Assembly (NCBI RefSeq): GCF_001540865.1
Contig: NC_033645.1
Coordinates: 3,280,773 to 3,344,772 of the forward strand
DNA length: 64,000 nucleotides
DNA from: Ananas comosus
Lineage: Eukaryota > Streptophyta > Magnoliopsida > Poales > Bromeliaceae
Direction of reading: 5' to 3'
Part shown: positions 11,468 through 22,884 of the stretch, in pieces
How the letters are laid out: each line of letters opens with the position of its first letter
How positions within the stretch are numbered: the first letter of the stretch is position 1
Position numbers and translations under genes: made by a program
The notes under the pieces: generated by a model
Database searches by the model: none
What the model saw: only the letters and a program-made list of their open reading frames with translations
What the model was told of the DNA's origin: nothing

Positions 11468-12763
11468 TGTTGATTTTCACTCCATACTGTTCAAGAAGTC
11501 GAGAAGTGCTATGCAGATTGACGAGCAAGTTGACTAACCAAATCATGCTGGCAGATGGTTCTCCTTTTTTCCCCTCAGAATATTGGACTTCTAGACATGC
11601 TCAGGAAATGGATACCAAAAATAGAATTCTGAGATGATGAGCAGGCCTAAATTATGCAGAAATTAATGATTCATATTTGTAATGGATGGTTGGATGTATA
11701 CTATTCTGTGAATAAAAGGGATTAGGGATTTAAAGGTTTAATTTGTAGTGAGTGACCATACTTTACTGATCAATTCTGCTGAGGCAATTCCTATTGTAAA
11801 CTATTTCTCCAAAATATGCATATTGTTACAGGAAACCAGAGAAGAAACTGCAGCCCCCCAACTGCATATCTATTTTCACTTTTCAGAAGGATGATTTCAT
11901 ACTCATGGCATCATCAACTGTAGACAGATGAATTTGCTGTTAAAAGCCCTACGCGGTTTTGTGGGTCGCGTCGGGCCTTAAAATTGAAGGCCAGAAATAT
12001 CCGTGCCAGGCCAGGACGGACCAGGGCCAACCGAAAGATTTTCAGCCAAATATCAGGCTCGCCCCGCGCAGATCATGCTCAGTTCTAATTCAAAATTCTT
12101 ACATGTCTTTACAATTTTCAGTCAGCATAAGGATATTATAAAGGTTCAGAAATTTGTACAGCCACTTTTTTTGTTTTTGTTTTTGGCCTTTTGGGATTAC
12201 AACAAAAGACCAAAGTTAGACTGAAAATAAGATCCTTTCTCAATTTAGTGCTGTTTATTGGTGGATAATTAATTTTCAGGTAATACTATTTATGAGAATA
12301 TTTACTTTTAGCACCTTTTTGGCCTGCCAGAGAACACCCATTAGATAGGGATAATCTAATGGGTAAATAAAATGTGTCACGAGGAGCTTGTAAATAAAAT
12401 GTTCTTGGATCTCCTTTATTAAATTAGAATATATCGAGATAGGTTACAAAATGTGAAATTAAAGAGGATCTCAAACAGTAGACTGAATTATTAAGGAAAA
12501 ATAAAACATTACCCACATTAAATGTTCGAGTGAAACAAAATTGTCTGAAATAGTAGCTGTAGCCACAAATATGGATCTCTCGGAAGGAGATACCTCTCCC
12601 CAAAAGCAATTGCTTAACATAGAATGACCTTGTCACTCTCTTCACTAATATTGAGAACAAATCATTGTGAAATTCAAAGTAATTCACAGTACAATAACTT
12701 ATTAAAAACATCACCATTCAATGCACGAAATTGTGAGAGGAACAGATAAAGGGTAGGATATGA
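11468..12763. other. Convergent intergenic region between the PHR gene and CYC1
   Basis: The two genes end facing each other. It holds the PHR 3' UTR and, at 12337-12363, a perfect hairpin (stem CCCATTAGAT, short loop). No gene was recognised. The open frame on the minus strand at 12424-12717 has no family features and probably lies in the CYC1 3' flank. Confidence 0.45.
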
Positions 12764-15700
12764 TCAGTTGACAACATCGACAATCAGCTTCCTCGACTTC
12801 AAAACTGACCATTTCATCCGTCGATAATAAGCAGCTTGAAGTAGAGCGAGGGACAGAACAAAGATCCACTTGAATCCCATCTGCATAACAATGGATATTA
12901 TCACTATTTTATCTAATATAACGAAAAAAAGGAAAGGTTTTTCTTGAGAAGTGGATTCTGAAAAGGTTAAAAAGCAATAGAGGATACGGTTACCAGTTTT
13001 CGCTCTTCCATTTCAGGTTCTGCGGCCCATGATAGGAATGTTACAACATCTTTTGCCATCTAAAGATATAAGAAAGAGAGTAAGTTCTTGCAAAATTTCT
13101 TATGCAGTATATATTGTTGTGTTATGACTAGGGATAATAAAACAAAATGTAAAGATGGAAGAGGAAATATTGCCTGTGATTCAGTAGCAGGGGTGCCATC
13201 TTCATACTCAATTGCACCATCAATAAGCATCTTGGGCATAGCAATCGCACCACCAGGGAAGTAAGGATTGTAGTGAAGGCCCTCACGGATCTAATACACA
13301 GATAATTTTTTACGCATATTACACAAAATATACATCAGTAACATAAAGTAGCAATCCATAATAGCTGTTTGTAAAGCACAGATGAATAATTAATGTCCAT
13401 TTATGCTCATGAATAGAAAATTATGCCATAAAAGACTCTCCAAAGAATTACTAATAATATAATAGCAATATCAAACATATCTTAGTTTTAGCATTTCTAA
13501 CGAGGATAAAAATGCAAAAAGAAAAACTAAAAGTAAGAATAAGATGGTTAACCATTCTGTTTGACCATTCTTTGACCAATTTGTAAGAACAAAGTGACTA
13601 AATTGTACAAAATTATCAAGAGGCTCAAAGCAACTGAGGCATAAAGCAATTGAAATTTGATATCCAGTAGAGAATGCAAAGGCTAATGAAATGTTCCGAC
13701 GAGCATTTTCCAAGTACAGCAAAAATATTACCGTAATCCCTGCAGGAGGATCACGATAACCTGTAAGAAGCGCAAAAACATAATTTTGACCATTGTGCCG
13801 TGCCTGGATAAACATACAAAGAAAACCAGTCAAAGGAAATCAGACATAACAGAACGAAATTTGAATTTATGCTTTTTGTAAAGTATGTACTTTAGTGATG
13901 AGACTCAAATCCGGAGGATATGCCCCTCCATTGGCGAATCTTGCTGCCTGTTCATTTGAATATGGCTGAGGGAAGCGATCACTTAATTTACCAGGACGGG
14001 TAAACATTTCTCCTTCATCATTTGGCCCATCAACCACCTCTATCTCAGCAGCCATAGCCTTTGTCTCCTCTTCTGTGTATGCCACCCCAACAAGATCTCG
14101 GTATGAAATTAGAGACATTGAATGGCATGAAGCACAAACTTGCTGGTACACTTGATGACCACGCCGTATTCTGCTCCAGTAGACATATAACAACAGTATA
14201 TTATATACCCATATTCAGAAGTCAAACATTAAAATATACAAGGTCCCCCAACTGGGAGTAGTGCACATTAGTTACTTTTGTCTTCAACTGTAAATTCTAA
14301 GCAAAGATTATTTAATTAAATTATTCAACATTTATTTTTCCTCCATATTCGACAGAGATTCATTATAATGTAATTTGTAATTTGCAAGACTCTACTACAA
14401 TAAGCAATAATAGATCTTCAGGTTCTATAAATACTACTATTATGCTCCTACAGAGCTTAAGCTCTATTTTGTTGGCTGATGCTATGGGATCCACATCTTT
14501 GCACCCTAGACCTTTTGAGCAATAAATTATCTTTTTGGAGGAAAAAAAAAAAATTCTACTATTAGATTCTCAAAGACTTCTGTTCAATTACTTGTCACAG
14601 ATTCAAAAATCCTAGTACATAAAAAGGATAAATTATGCTGTCTGTCATTGAAATTGTCAATAAGTTTCACATAGATAACTGAATTGTAAATATTGTGATC
14701 AAATAATTGAACTTCAAGTTCTATTTCAATTAAGTCATTTCGTCAGACCCGGTAGCAGATGGATAACATGACAACTAATCCAGTTGCTGTGCCATCTCTA
14801 AAAGATCGCGTGGCAGCGAAATCAACTAGGGCATCAACTCAAAAATATAAAGATTCAATGGCGATGTGTCTAGACATGGCATGCCAACTAAATCACCAGC
14901 ATCGTCTCAAAGAGATGACATGTCCAGTGATTGAAGAAGATGTGGCAATTGAATTAGCTGCGACATCGTGCCTCAATTTGTTTGACGAAGTGACAGACTA
15001 AAATAGAAATTGAAGTTTAGCCACTCAATTGCACAAAATTGAAGTTTGGTGACCTAAGTGAAACTTCGCTATGAGTTCAATGACCAATAATGTAATTTAC
15101 CCTATATAAAATAGATTCATATTTGAGATGCTTACGATGAATGGTCATATGAGCTCAGAATGCCCTTGTGTGGCCAAGGATAGCTGGGGCATTCAAGTCC
15201 ATGCTCAGCTTCGTCAGCAGATGCAACACTAGCAAAGCTCAATGTACCAGAAACACCTGCTCCAAGGAGAGCAAGCGTCCTCAGTAAGTTCATGCCAGCA
15301 GATCCAACTCTTTCATGATCCTGCTTAAATACAACAGATGGCAGCAAAAGTGGGGCCTGCAGTGATGACATATCTTCAGAATACAGGAGGGGAAAAAAGT
15401 GTCTAAAATCACATTTTATTTTCTAGCATCAAACTAGATATTGAGAAGCGACAACTGCAACAAACCCTACAACTTGCTTTTCGGTACACAAAGAGAAGGC
15501 CACGTAAATTCCTAGATGCAAACAACTAACACAACTGCACATAGAAGAGTAATACTCTTGTGCATGACCCATCACTAATATTCATCAGTGTAATCATTAC
15601 CGCATACTAAAAAATGGTCCACCATTATATCATTTAGGTTTTGTGTTAACTTATAGATAATCTGTTAGAGAATAAATCCTTAAAGAGACTTCTTGTCCTT

Positions 15701-16306
15701 AATATTTATTTTCTTCCTTCTCCTTTTGAAGTCCTTCAAGTATCTATGGCATCTCAAAGTACCTGCTTGCCCAATAGATTTCAAGGGAAACACCACAACT
15801 TTTTGATTATGCTTTAATCACGAATCGGCACCACAAAAACAGAAGATAGGGGAAGATTGACAATTAGTAAGTTCATCAATTTTTTCTGACTACCTATCGA
15901 CTGTGAGTTGCTCCAACTGACTCCACTGTCACAAAAAATCCAAGTATGATGCTCATGAATACGAAAGATATACAAAAACTGGAAAACAAGGACATATGAT
16001 AAGGCATTCCGACAAGCACTGCCGCATTTCGACCAATTTTATTTCTCTAATCAACTGAAAATCAAGCATACAGCCAATGAAAACAGAAAACAAAAGGCCA
16101 CAAACAATCACTAGAAAGCTTACTCTACTCTACTCTACTCAAGACTAACAATCACTAGTGCACATTTTTTGAACATTAGTATCCACTATACCAAATAATA
16201 ACAGCTAAGAGATTATTGTCACGGATGGGAGGATGGGGATTCTTACACATGATTGGAATTGCGCTTTCTTTCTGAAAATCTGGTGGATTGCTCTCCCAAT
16301 GGCCAT
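12764..16306 (-). CDS. CYC1: Cytochrome c1, haem protein of mitochondrial complex III, 310 aa
   Basis: Transfers electrons from the Rieske protein to cytochrome c in the bc1 complex of the inner mitochondrial membrane. Exons in coding order: 16306-16247, 15356-15136, 14170-13891, 13803-13732, 13290-13174, 13059-12994, 12880-12764; phases match throughout. The N-terminus [20 protein letters not shown] is a matrix-targeting presequence. A hydrophobic sorting segment (about 47-72) precedes the mature start [18 protein letters not shown]. The haem-attachment site VCASCHS has Cys106, Cys109 and His110, and the axial Met is about residue 229 in GGAIAMPKM. The C-terminal anchor is [17 protein letters not shown]. 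The intron between exons 5 and 6 starts with GC (CAG/GCAATA) instead of GT. A foldback element sits in the second coding-sequence intron. Length is normal for plants, and the gene looks intact. Confidence 0.95.
14629..15112. mobile_element. Foldback MITE in a CYC1 intron
   Basis: The left end GGATAAATTATGCTGTCTGT and the right end, reverse-complemented as AGGGTAAATTACATTATTGG, begin imperfect inverted arms of over 100 bp (shared TTTCAC and GAACTTCAA segments). The open frame at 14759-15001 lies within the element and has no family features, so it is not called. The target duplication is unclear. Confidence 0.5.
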
Positions 16307-17190
16307 TTGAGCCAAATCTTCACCAAGCCGCAATCAAATCTACAGGAATTGAAACAGGATGCTTCTAAGATCACTACATAATCGTCGAAATCACTCATTA
16401 CATTACAAAACTTTCTCAAACAAATCAAAATATTTCGACGTAAATACAAAACACAAGTCACTAATATGCAAAACTCATCCAACAAATTAACCGATGCACT
16501 CGATTTCACATAGAAAACCGTGATATATTCCAACGTAGGCAAACACTTCAGATCAACCTCTAAACCCCACACAACTAATCTCAGCTAATTTCTAAACAGC
16601 AAGTCAAATTACTCTGCCGTGAGATGGGATCGTAATCACGAACATAAAAGGGGGGGAGATTAATGGCGATGATATGTTTCGGATCTACCTCGATTAGATC
16701 TGCTTCCGATGGTGTCGAGGGGATTCGTCTCGGGAATTAGGGTTAGGGTTTGAAGAGGGAGGGAGAGGGAGATGGATCGAGAGAGAGTGGCGGATCAGCT
16801 GGGCGAAGGATGAGGGAGAGCGGAGTCTCCGAGCGGCTCCGATATTTCGGCGATCCGATTGGCTGGTCCGACCCGTCGTACGAATGGGGAGCCGTGATCG
16901 ATAGCGCGCCACGTGTCCCGGTTCGAATTTGGCCACGCGACCAGACCCGGGTTGGTTCGTGGGGAACCCAATCATAGTCTCTGGAGAAAGTGGGCCGGAT
17001 CTTAACACGGGCCAGGCCGGGCTGTGACGGGGTCTAATTTTTAGCCCAATTAGTTTTGACCGGTTTAAATATGGGCCGGCTGAAAAATTTGGTCCTGTTG
17101 CGAATATGGGCTGGGTCAAAAGTGACCGGGTTATCCAATTGAGGCCCCCGACCTGCAAAGTGGTTGGGCCGGATATGCTCATGTCTATTA
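16307..17190 (-). promoter_or_regulatory. CYC1 leader exon, leader intron and promoter region
   Basis: On the minus strand a non-coding leader exon ends at 16689 with CGAG followed by a GTAGAT donor; the acceptor lies a short way upstream of the ATG at 16306. Upstream of the donor are telo-box repeats AACCCTAACCCTAA (16751-16738). Several GGGCC/GGCCC site II-like motifs follow at 16990-17170. Telo-box and site II are also seen at the L23 gene and are known in promoters of mitochondrial and translation genes. Long open frames on both strands here are GC-rich chance frames. Confidence 0.5.
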
Positions 17191-17192
17191 GG

Positions 17193-17975
17193 ATTTTTGA
17201 GAGAGATGTCATAAGTAGCATGATACATACTTCGTTTATTTCATTTAGGTGCGTTTGGTTCGAGTTATCCTGGCAGGATTACAGGCAATCTTGTCAGGAT
17301 AACTGTGTTTGGTTAATCTGCTAAGTAATCTAGTCTAGTATTACAAATCGAACAGGATTACATCGAAAATATTAACGGGAGGGGGGTCGTGTATCTTACA
17401 TTACTGAAATCCGTTAATACTACATATTATGTAAAATGATAATTTTACCCTCCAACAACCCCAAATCTAATTAACAGCATTATTCTCATCTCTCTCGCCT
17501 TCCCCCCAGCCCTCTCTCTTGCACGCCTCTCTCTCTCTCTCTCTCTCACACGAACACCTATCATTTTCTATTGCGTCGTCCTCCCAAGTAATCATCACGA
17601 TCTCCTTCCCTCCATTTGTCATTTCCGCAAAAAAAAATATTCAAATGACCACACACAAGGACAATTTTGAAAAAAAAATTATATTTTTATGTCAGGATTA
17701 CTAAATTTTATAAACTGAACCAAATATATTAATACTATAAATACTGTAATCTAGTATTATATTATTGTATTAAATCAAACGCTCTAATGCAGTATCAATA
17801 GTAATCTCACGCCGAAATCTAAGATACGTGAATATGTCGAGATACTTTGTAATATTACATAACTCGAACCAAACGGGCCGTAGAAATAAACTTAACTGAA
17901 ATAGTGAATCAATTAGTCAAACTTAGGATCTTGGATACCAATCACCAAGCTTGGTATATTATGGACTAATTTGAT
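17193..17975 (-). mobile_element. tRNA-derived SINE, split by a MITE
   Basis: The tail part is 17193-17247 (T-run, GAGAGAGAT, AAGTAGCATG, CTTCGTTTATTTCATTTAG) and the body part is 17881-17975 (AAATAAACTTAACTG ... ACCAATCACCAAGC). Removing the intervening 633 bp restores the order seen in the intact copies at 32510 and 61247. In transcript sense the SINE ends in a poly-A. Confidence 0.6.
17248..17880. mobile_element. MITE inserted in the SINE (PIF/Harbinger-like)
   Basis: The left end is GTGCGTTTGGTTCGAGTTAT. The right end, reverse-complemented, is CGGCCCGTTTGGTTCGAGTT. Because the host SINE sequence is known from other copies, the duplicated target can be read as TAG (or TA) on both sides. 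A 3-bp target and G/C-starting inverted repeats suggest PIF/Harbinger, though the family is an inference. It has no transposase; the interior includes a (CT)n block near 17526-17546. Confidence 0.6.
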
Positions 17976-18918
17976 CCACAACTATATCTAAACTGTAGCT
18001 TTTAAATGTAAGTTCATTGTTAAATGTAACTGCTTTGATGTTCTACTGCTGAAAAAATAAAAAAATAAAAAAAATCTAAAGCTATACTCTTTGTAGGAGC
18101 AGCACACGCCAAGGAGGAGGGTCTAAAGCTTTGGATCTTTTGAAAACTCTGAACAATCAAAGTGATTGTATTTGAAGAATGCATTTCCACATGGATGCTG
18201 TAGTTAGCTATAATGTAAGCTGTGGAATGCCTTGGCATCTGCCATGGTAAGTTTTCGTGTCTTTCGAGTTTCGATTCTCACCACATAAACGGCTAATATT
18301 ATTTTCTGACTCCAAATTTGGTCCTTTTATGGAAGCTGTGAATGATTGAAAACAAAAGGGAGGACCAGTCCAAGACTAACCACTTACCAGAGGGACTAGA
18401 ACTAGGATTTGGATTGCAGTTTTATATGAAAATCTCTTAAATAGCTTTCTTTTACTATAATTCAAGTTTTAATTTTTTCACTTTTGAAACTGAGAAACTC
18501 ATTTTAGGCCTTTGCATTCGGCCGTTTTGTGTCGGTGTGAGTAGATAGCTATTTGTATTTGGGATCCATAAGCAGAGTAAACAGGAAAAGATCCTACTTA
18601 AATTTATGAAACTTCAGATTCATCTGAAGCAGAAAATCTTTGCTGTGTCAAAGCCAAAGGAATCAAAAGCGCATGAGTGCGCGCGTGCGCGCGCGCGAGA
18701 GAGAGAGAGGAGTCTTAAGAGTTCTTATCTGCCACGAACTAAGAATCAATTTAAGAAAAGCTTCAACTCTCTATTACCATCAGGAAATACTAGTTTGTTT
18801 TACATAAAACATATCTTTACATATCTCCTTACGAATTCTTATTTCATCCATGCTGCTCCTTTTCGTCCATTCTCTTCTGCTGAAGAACAAAGAAAGAATT
18901 TGTTCGATCTTTTCCATA
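17976..18918. other. Spacer downstream of PGR5, no gene recognised
   Basis: AT-rich spacer with a GCGC/GAGA microsatellite at 18677-18707. The plus-strand frame 18606-19001 is antisense to the PGR5 last exon and its 3' flank and is not called. Confidence 0.45.
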
Positions 18919-19633
18919 CTACGCGAGGAACCCAAGCTTCTCTCCATTCTTCTTTGCCAAGCGGATCAATCCTTGCCTCTGCTTCGAATCAGCTCCTATA
19001 GTTTTGCAGAACTCCGTAATCACCTGATCATAGTATGTAACATTCATTAGCAAGTAGCAACACTGTTCTCTGTTTCTGCCAGTAGTTAAGCAGAGTTGTT
19101 TAGTTATAACTGTTTATGTTCGCTTTTAAATTAAAGCTTCTGCTTTTGGGATAAATTGAAAAGTCCGAAGCTTTTGCTGTGTCAGAAAGCTAAAAATTAA
19201 ATTTTGATCCCGAAAAGCAAAACCTCCAATAAGCAGCTTCTTTCTAAGCCATGAACAATGGGAACTTGCTCGAAAAATTGCCATGGACGTAAAGATGCTT
19301 TTCCTAACACTACTCAAACAATACTACTTTTGACATACAAGCTTTTTCTTGTTGACACATAAAGAGAGATCCCTACGAAAAAGATTTCAAGTACAGCAGT
19401 TGAATTACTTGTGAGTGGAGGGCTATGGCTTTCCCTCTGAGCTGATTGAACCTCTTCCTGCCGATGATGTTCCGGACAAAGATGACGATTGGCGCGAACA
19501 GCCCTTTCCCTTCATTCACATTCCCCATCTTCGGCGAAGGTGCGAACGCAGCCGCGAGCATCGCTCGCTCTTCGCAGGGGGCGAACGACTTGGCCCAGCT
19601 TCCATGGAAGGAGGAAGAGAGGGAAACAGCCAT
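18919..19633 (-). CDS. PGR5: PROTON GRADIENT REGULATION 5, chloroplast cyclic electron flow, 109 aa
   Basis: Small thylakoid-associated protein that works with PGRL1 in antimycin-sensitive cyclic electron flow around photosystem I and protects it in strong light (family knowledge). Exon 1 is 19633-19409 (75 codons) and ends CAA/GTAATT. Exon 2 is 19023-18919, beginning after TGATCAG and ending in TAG. Conserved blocks are NVNEGKGLFAPIVIFVRNII, GRKRFNQLRGKAIALHSQ, VITEFCKTIGADSKQRQG and LIRLAKKNGEKLGFLA. An in-frame TAA lies two codons upstream of the ATG, which fixes the start. The Ser/Ala-rich first 35 residues act as the transit peptide and are shorter than in the Arabidopsis protein (about 133 aa in total). 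A cysteine-poor N-terminus and one Cys in EFCK are visible. The gene looks intact. Confidence 0.93.
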
Positions 19634-19721
19634 GAATTATGAAACAGGTTTGGTTACAAGAGTATTGAAGAGAGGGTGCAAATTATGCTATTCAAAGCAC
19701 AAGTCTTAGGAGTACAAGGAG

Positions 19722-19763
<42 letters not shown>

Positions 19764-20184
19764 NCCTCGACGTTTGGCGCTTACTCCTCCGGTGATGGTC
19801 CACGCGAGATCCTCGCGGCCGAACTCCGGCCGCCGGAACCCTAGCTCATGGGTTGCGGCCGCGGAGGAGGAGGAGGAGGAGGAGAGAGTGAGAGGAGCGA
19901 GGTGTTACGTTGGGAGCCGTTGGTTGGTGAGGTGTGATGTGAGCCACACAAAGGAAATCTGGTTGGAGTTGAGTTTCGTAGGCGTGTATTGATTGGGCAG
20001 GAATCTTCAAAATTTACTAGAATTATTGAGAAATCATAGATTGGTCTACCATGTCAGCAAGTGAGCCTAACCAATTAGAATCCGACACGTAACACGGAAA
20101 AACATTGCTAGGATGTCGTCCACCACGTCACTCATGAATCGCACTGTGTACGTGGGAAAATCTGGGAGTCAAACCCCAAATGAT
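19634..20184. other. PGR5 upstream region with a GA microsatellite and a GC-rich block
   Basis: A (GA)n tract runs 19726-19763 and ends in an N at 19764. The following GC-rich block (19790-19900, with (GGA)n) gives open frames on the plus strand but no recognisable protein. It is probably PGR5 promoter and spacer. Confidence 0.4.
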
Positions 20185-20540
20185 ACGAAGGATATACTTT
20201 AAATACTGTCCTTATGATTTTAGTATTTCTCACTTTAGTATCGTATAGTTTAAAATATATTAAGTTAGTATCATATGGTTTCGCACTTTCTCACTTTAGT
20301 ATTCTGTAATTTAATATTTCATTAGGAGAAAAATAAAACCATATGAAACTAACTTGATATAAAAATAAAATCATAGGGTACTAACTTGATATAAAAATAA
20401 AATCATATAGTACTAACTTGATACACTTTAAACCACAGGATACTAAAGTGAAAAAGTGCGAAATCATAGAATACTAACCTGATACATTTTAAACCATATG
20501 GTACTAAAATGAAAAAATACAAAACTAAAAGAGGTACTGT
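20185..20540. repeat. Foldback repeat with internally repeated arms
   Basis: The motif TTTCGCACTTTCTCACTTTA occurs near 20279 and its complement AAAGTGAAAAAGTGCGAAAT near 20443. The phrase ACTAACTTGATA recurs four times between 20345 and 20430. Both arms are built from repeats of roughly 45-60 bp, so the region can fold back on itself in several registers. It is non-coding and resembles a MITE or foldback element. Confidence 0.5.
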
Positions 20541-20872
20541 GTTTTTGAAGTTTTTCTTTTTTTTCCTAATAAAGTGGTATAAAATATATTATAACTTACT
20601 GATTTATTATGATTATTTTATAATTTCAAACGAAACCAAAATAAATCGTTAATTTTGTTATTGTCCTTTTGAAGTAGTCAATCTAATTAATCCAAAGTTC
20701 CAAGTCATCAAATAAAACTCGCCGAAGGATCGGAGAAAAATTCTAACAACAATTTGACCGTCTCTCACTCTCTTCGTCTAACCCCATCTCCCGCTCTAAT
20801 AACAATGAAAGATCAAAATGTGAAAAAAAAAAAAACTTAAAAGGAAATAAAAATACCACTGAGGCTTCAGTT
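20541..20872. other. Upstream region of the DUF716 gene
   Basis: AT-rich spacer with A-runs near 20822-20836, presumably holding the promoter of the intronless gene that follows. No TATA box could be fixed with confidence. Confidence 0.4.
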
Positions 20873-21727
20873 ATGAGTTCGTTAGCAGGACATGTCTCCG
20901 CGTTCCTGATATTGTTTCCGGTCGGGATCCGACGGCTGTGGTTGTCCCTCTCCTTCCAGGCGCGATCCTCACCGTCATTTCGCCCCCGGCCGTGGTACTT
21001 CTCACCGGAGCATCCCCTCCGCGGCGCCGACCTCTACGCCCTCCTCCTCCTCCTCCCCATCGCCGCCTTCTGCGACTACTTCATCTTCCTCTCCCTCCCT
21101 GCGTCCTCGTACGCCGGCGCCGCCTCTTTCCGCTTTTCCTTCGCCCTCCACGCCGCCTCCCTCTCCGTCTTCGTCCTCCTCCTCGTCGTCATCCTCCTGT
21201 CGCACCGATTCCCCCTCCTCATCCCCGACGACCTCCTCTTCCTCCTCGCCGCCCTCGCCTTCCTCTCCGACCTCCCTTCCTCCCCCCGCCCCGCCATCGC
21301 CGCCATCGACGCCCATGCAAACGAACTTGCTGCAGTTCCCACTCTTACCTGCGCCGCCTCCTGCTTCGTCCTGTCCCTCCGATGCTCCGCTGCCGCTGCG
21401 GCGGCTGATGTTGCGCTGGCGACGGGGATGGCGCTGAAGGGGTCCTGGGCACTGCAGGCCGGCATATCCCTCTACGTGCTGCCGCCGAGGGGGTGCTCCC
21501 GCAACGCCGTGGGTGGCGGCGAGGGATGGCTGGAGTGTGTGCTGGAGGACGACGGGAGAAGGGGGCTCGCAATGCTGGATCTGCTGTTCGCCAGCCATGC
21601 CGTGGCGGTGGCTGTCATATGCTTAGGAATGCAGTATTGGATCGCTGTCAAGTCAGCGGGACGGACCGACTTAGAAGCCATGATGGCCCGCCTCGTCGTA
21701 TCCCCGTCCGAGCTGGAACTGGACTAA
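20873..21727 (+). CDS. DUF716/TMEM45-type multi-pass membrane protein, 284 aa
   Basis: Intronless and very GC-rich, unlike its AT-rich flanks; this is common for a class of monocot genes. The N-terminus SLAGHVSAFLILFPVGIRRL matches the start of plant DUF716 proteins (G-H-V followed by a long hydrophobic helix and G/W-R/H-L). Hydrophobic segments lie at about 6-26, 54-74, 88-110, 118-131, 153-168, 195-205 and 236-258, giving about seven membrane spans. The loop PRPWYFSPEHPLR (38-50) is hydrophilic. Members have no settled biochemical role; some plant relatives have been linked to virus or stress response. The start ATG is the first in frame. GC-rich frames on the opposite strand (21002-21681) are shadows. 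Confidence 0.75.
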   Translation: MSSLAGHVSAFLILFPVGIRRLWLSLSFQARSSPSFRPRPWYFSPEHPLRGADLYALLLLLPIAAFCDYFIFLSLPASSYAGAASFRFSFALHAASLSVFVLLLVVILLSHRFPLLIPDDLLFLLAALAFLSDLPSSPRPAIAAIDAHANELAAVPTLTCAASCFVLSLRCSAAAAAADVALATGMALKGSWALQAGISLYVLPPRGCSRNAVGGGEGWLECVLEDDGRRGLAMLDLLFASHAVAVAVICLGMQYWIAVKSAGRTDLEAMMARLVVSPSELELD

Positions 21728-22585
21728 TTATTATTATTTTCTTTTTCTTGAAAAGTTATATGATTCTTATCTAAAACAAATGCTGCATTTTAAAATAATT
21801 ATCAAAAGTAAAGTTTAAATTTATAGCCAACTTTACTATATTAATTAAAATATATTTTTTATATAGGACAACTTGTAATATAATAAAATCATATAGTTTG
21901 GACTGAGCATTACATTTTAAAATAAAATAACTACAAATTTAAAAGCACGATATTGTTGAGGCATTGTATGTAACAAAATAAGCCATATCTTCATTTTTCT
22001 TTTTTTCACATGCAAAGTGAGTTTTTAGTTTGATTATTTTTTTGCTTCTTCAATGATGCTAACAAAGGTTTCATGGCTAAGATTCTGGGGAACAAGAAAT
22101 TAATAATCGTAAGAGTTTTTCCTTCTATTTTAGCATAATCATGAGAGAATTTAAGCCTGCTAACTAATAGGCTCTGGCCTGTGACGAGCCCATAGTATGT
22201 TTTCATATATGGTTCAGAATAGGCCTGCTTCAAAATTATCTGTCCACACTGCGACTAAGAACCTAATGGTTGGTAGCCCATGCCTCAATTGCGAAGCCTG
22301 GCATAGGATCTTTCTCAAGTTAATATTACATGAATAATTATGACATAATTAGATTGGTCTGTAAAATTTCTGAACAAAAAAAAATTTCAGCTAGAGTTAT
22401 TCGGTTTGTAGGGAAAAAAAATATAATCTTTGGATTAATACTATTATCCTGTGAAGACTACTCAATCATAGGGGTACTACTCAATTCTAAGGGGGATCGT
22501 AATCATTATAACCATATAATTATTGATTCAAGGGTCAAAAAATCAAAAACATCAAAGTTTTTATATTTTTAATAGCATAATAGTT

Positions 22586-22640
<55 letters not shown>
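21728..22640. other. Intergenic spacer ending in an (AT)n microsatellite
   Basis: No gene recognised. 22591-22639 is an (AT)n tract of about 49 bp directly beside the next MITE. The 80-codon frame at 22330-22572 is AT-rich and featureless. Confidence 0.45.
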
Positions 22641-22643
<3 letters not shown>

Positions 22644-22884
22644 GGCTGGAATACTATTAATAGTAAAATGATCTTTTTGCTCTCAAGTTTTTAATCCTTA
22701 GATGAAAAATTGTAGGGTCAGGAAGATATTAGTCGATTAGAGTTGAATGGTCCCCCTAGGATTGAGTGGTCCCCACTGGATTATAGTATTTAGTCCAATG
22801 ATTAAAAATAATGAAAAGAGTTGATCCAAAGGCTAAAAAACAGATAGCAATAATGAAATTTGCTACTAATAGTAGCCCAGTCCT
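22644..22884. mobile_element. MITE of the GGCTGG family between TA/GA microsatellites
   Basis: The left end is GGCTGGAATACTATTAATAG. The right end, reverse-complemented, is GGACTGGGCTACTATTAGTA. The interior repeats the phrase CCTAGGATTGAGTGGT, as in the copies at 7180 and 57670. An (AT)n tract abuts the left end; CTCTCT, TATATA and GAGAGA tracts follow the right end (22888-22933). It is non-coding. Confidence 0.6.

Noticed and set aside
12337..12363. Perfect hairpin between converging genes as a terminator
   Set aside because: Hairpin terminators are bacterial; here it is only a short inverted repeat.
14759..15001. Open frame of 80 codons
   Set aside because: It lies inside a foldback element in a CYC1 intron, with no recognisable family.
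16694..17221. 175-codon minus-strand frame upstream of CYC1
   Set aside because: It overlaps the CYC1 leader exon and promoter motifs and has no family match.
21002..21681. Long minus-strand frames opposite the DUF716 gene
   Set aside because: Products are Arg/Gly/Glu-rich shadows of a GC-rich coding strand.
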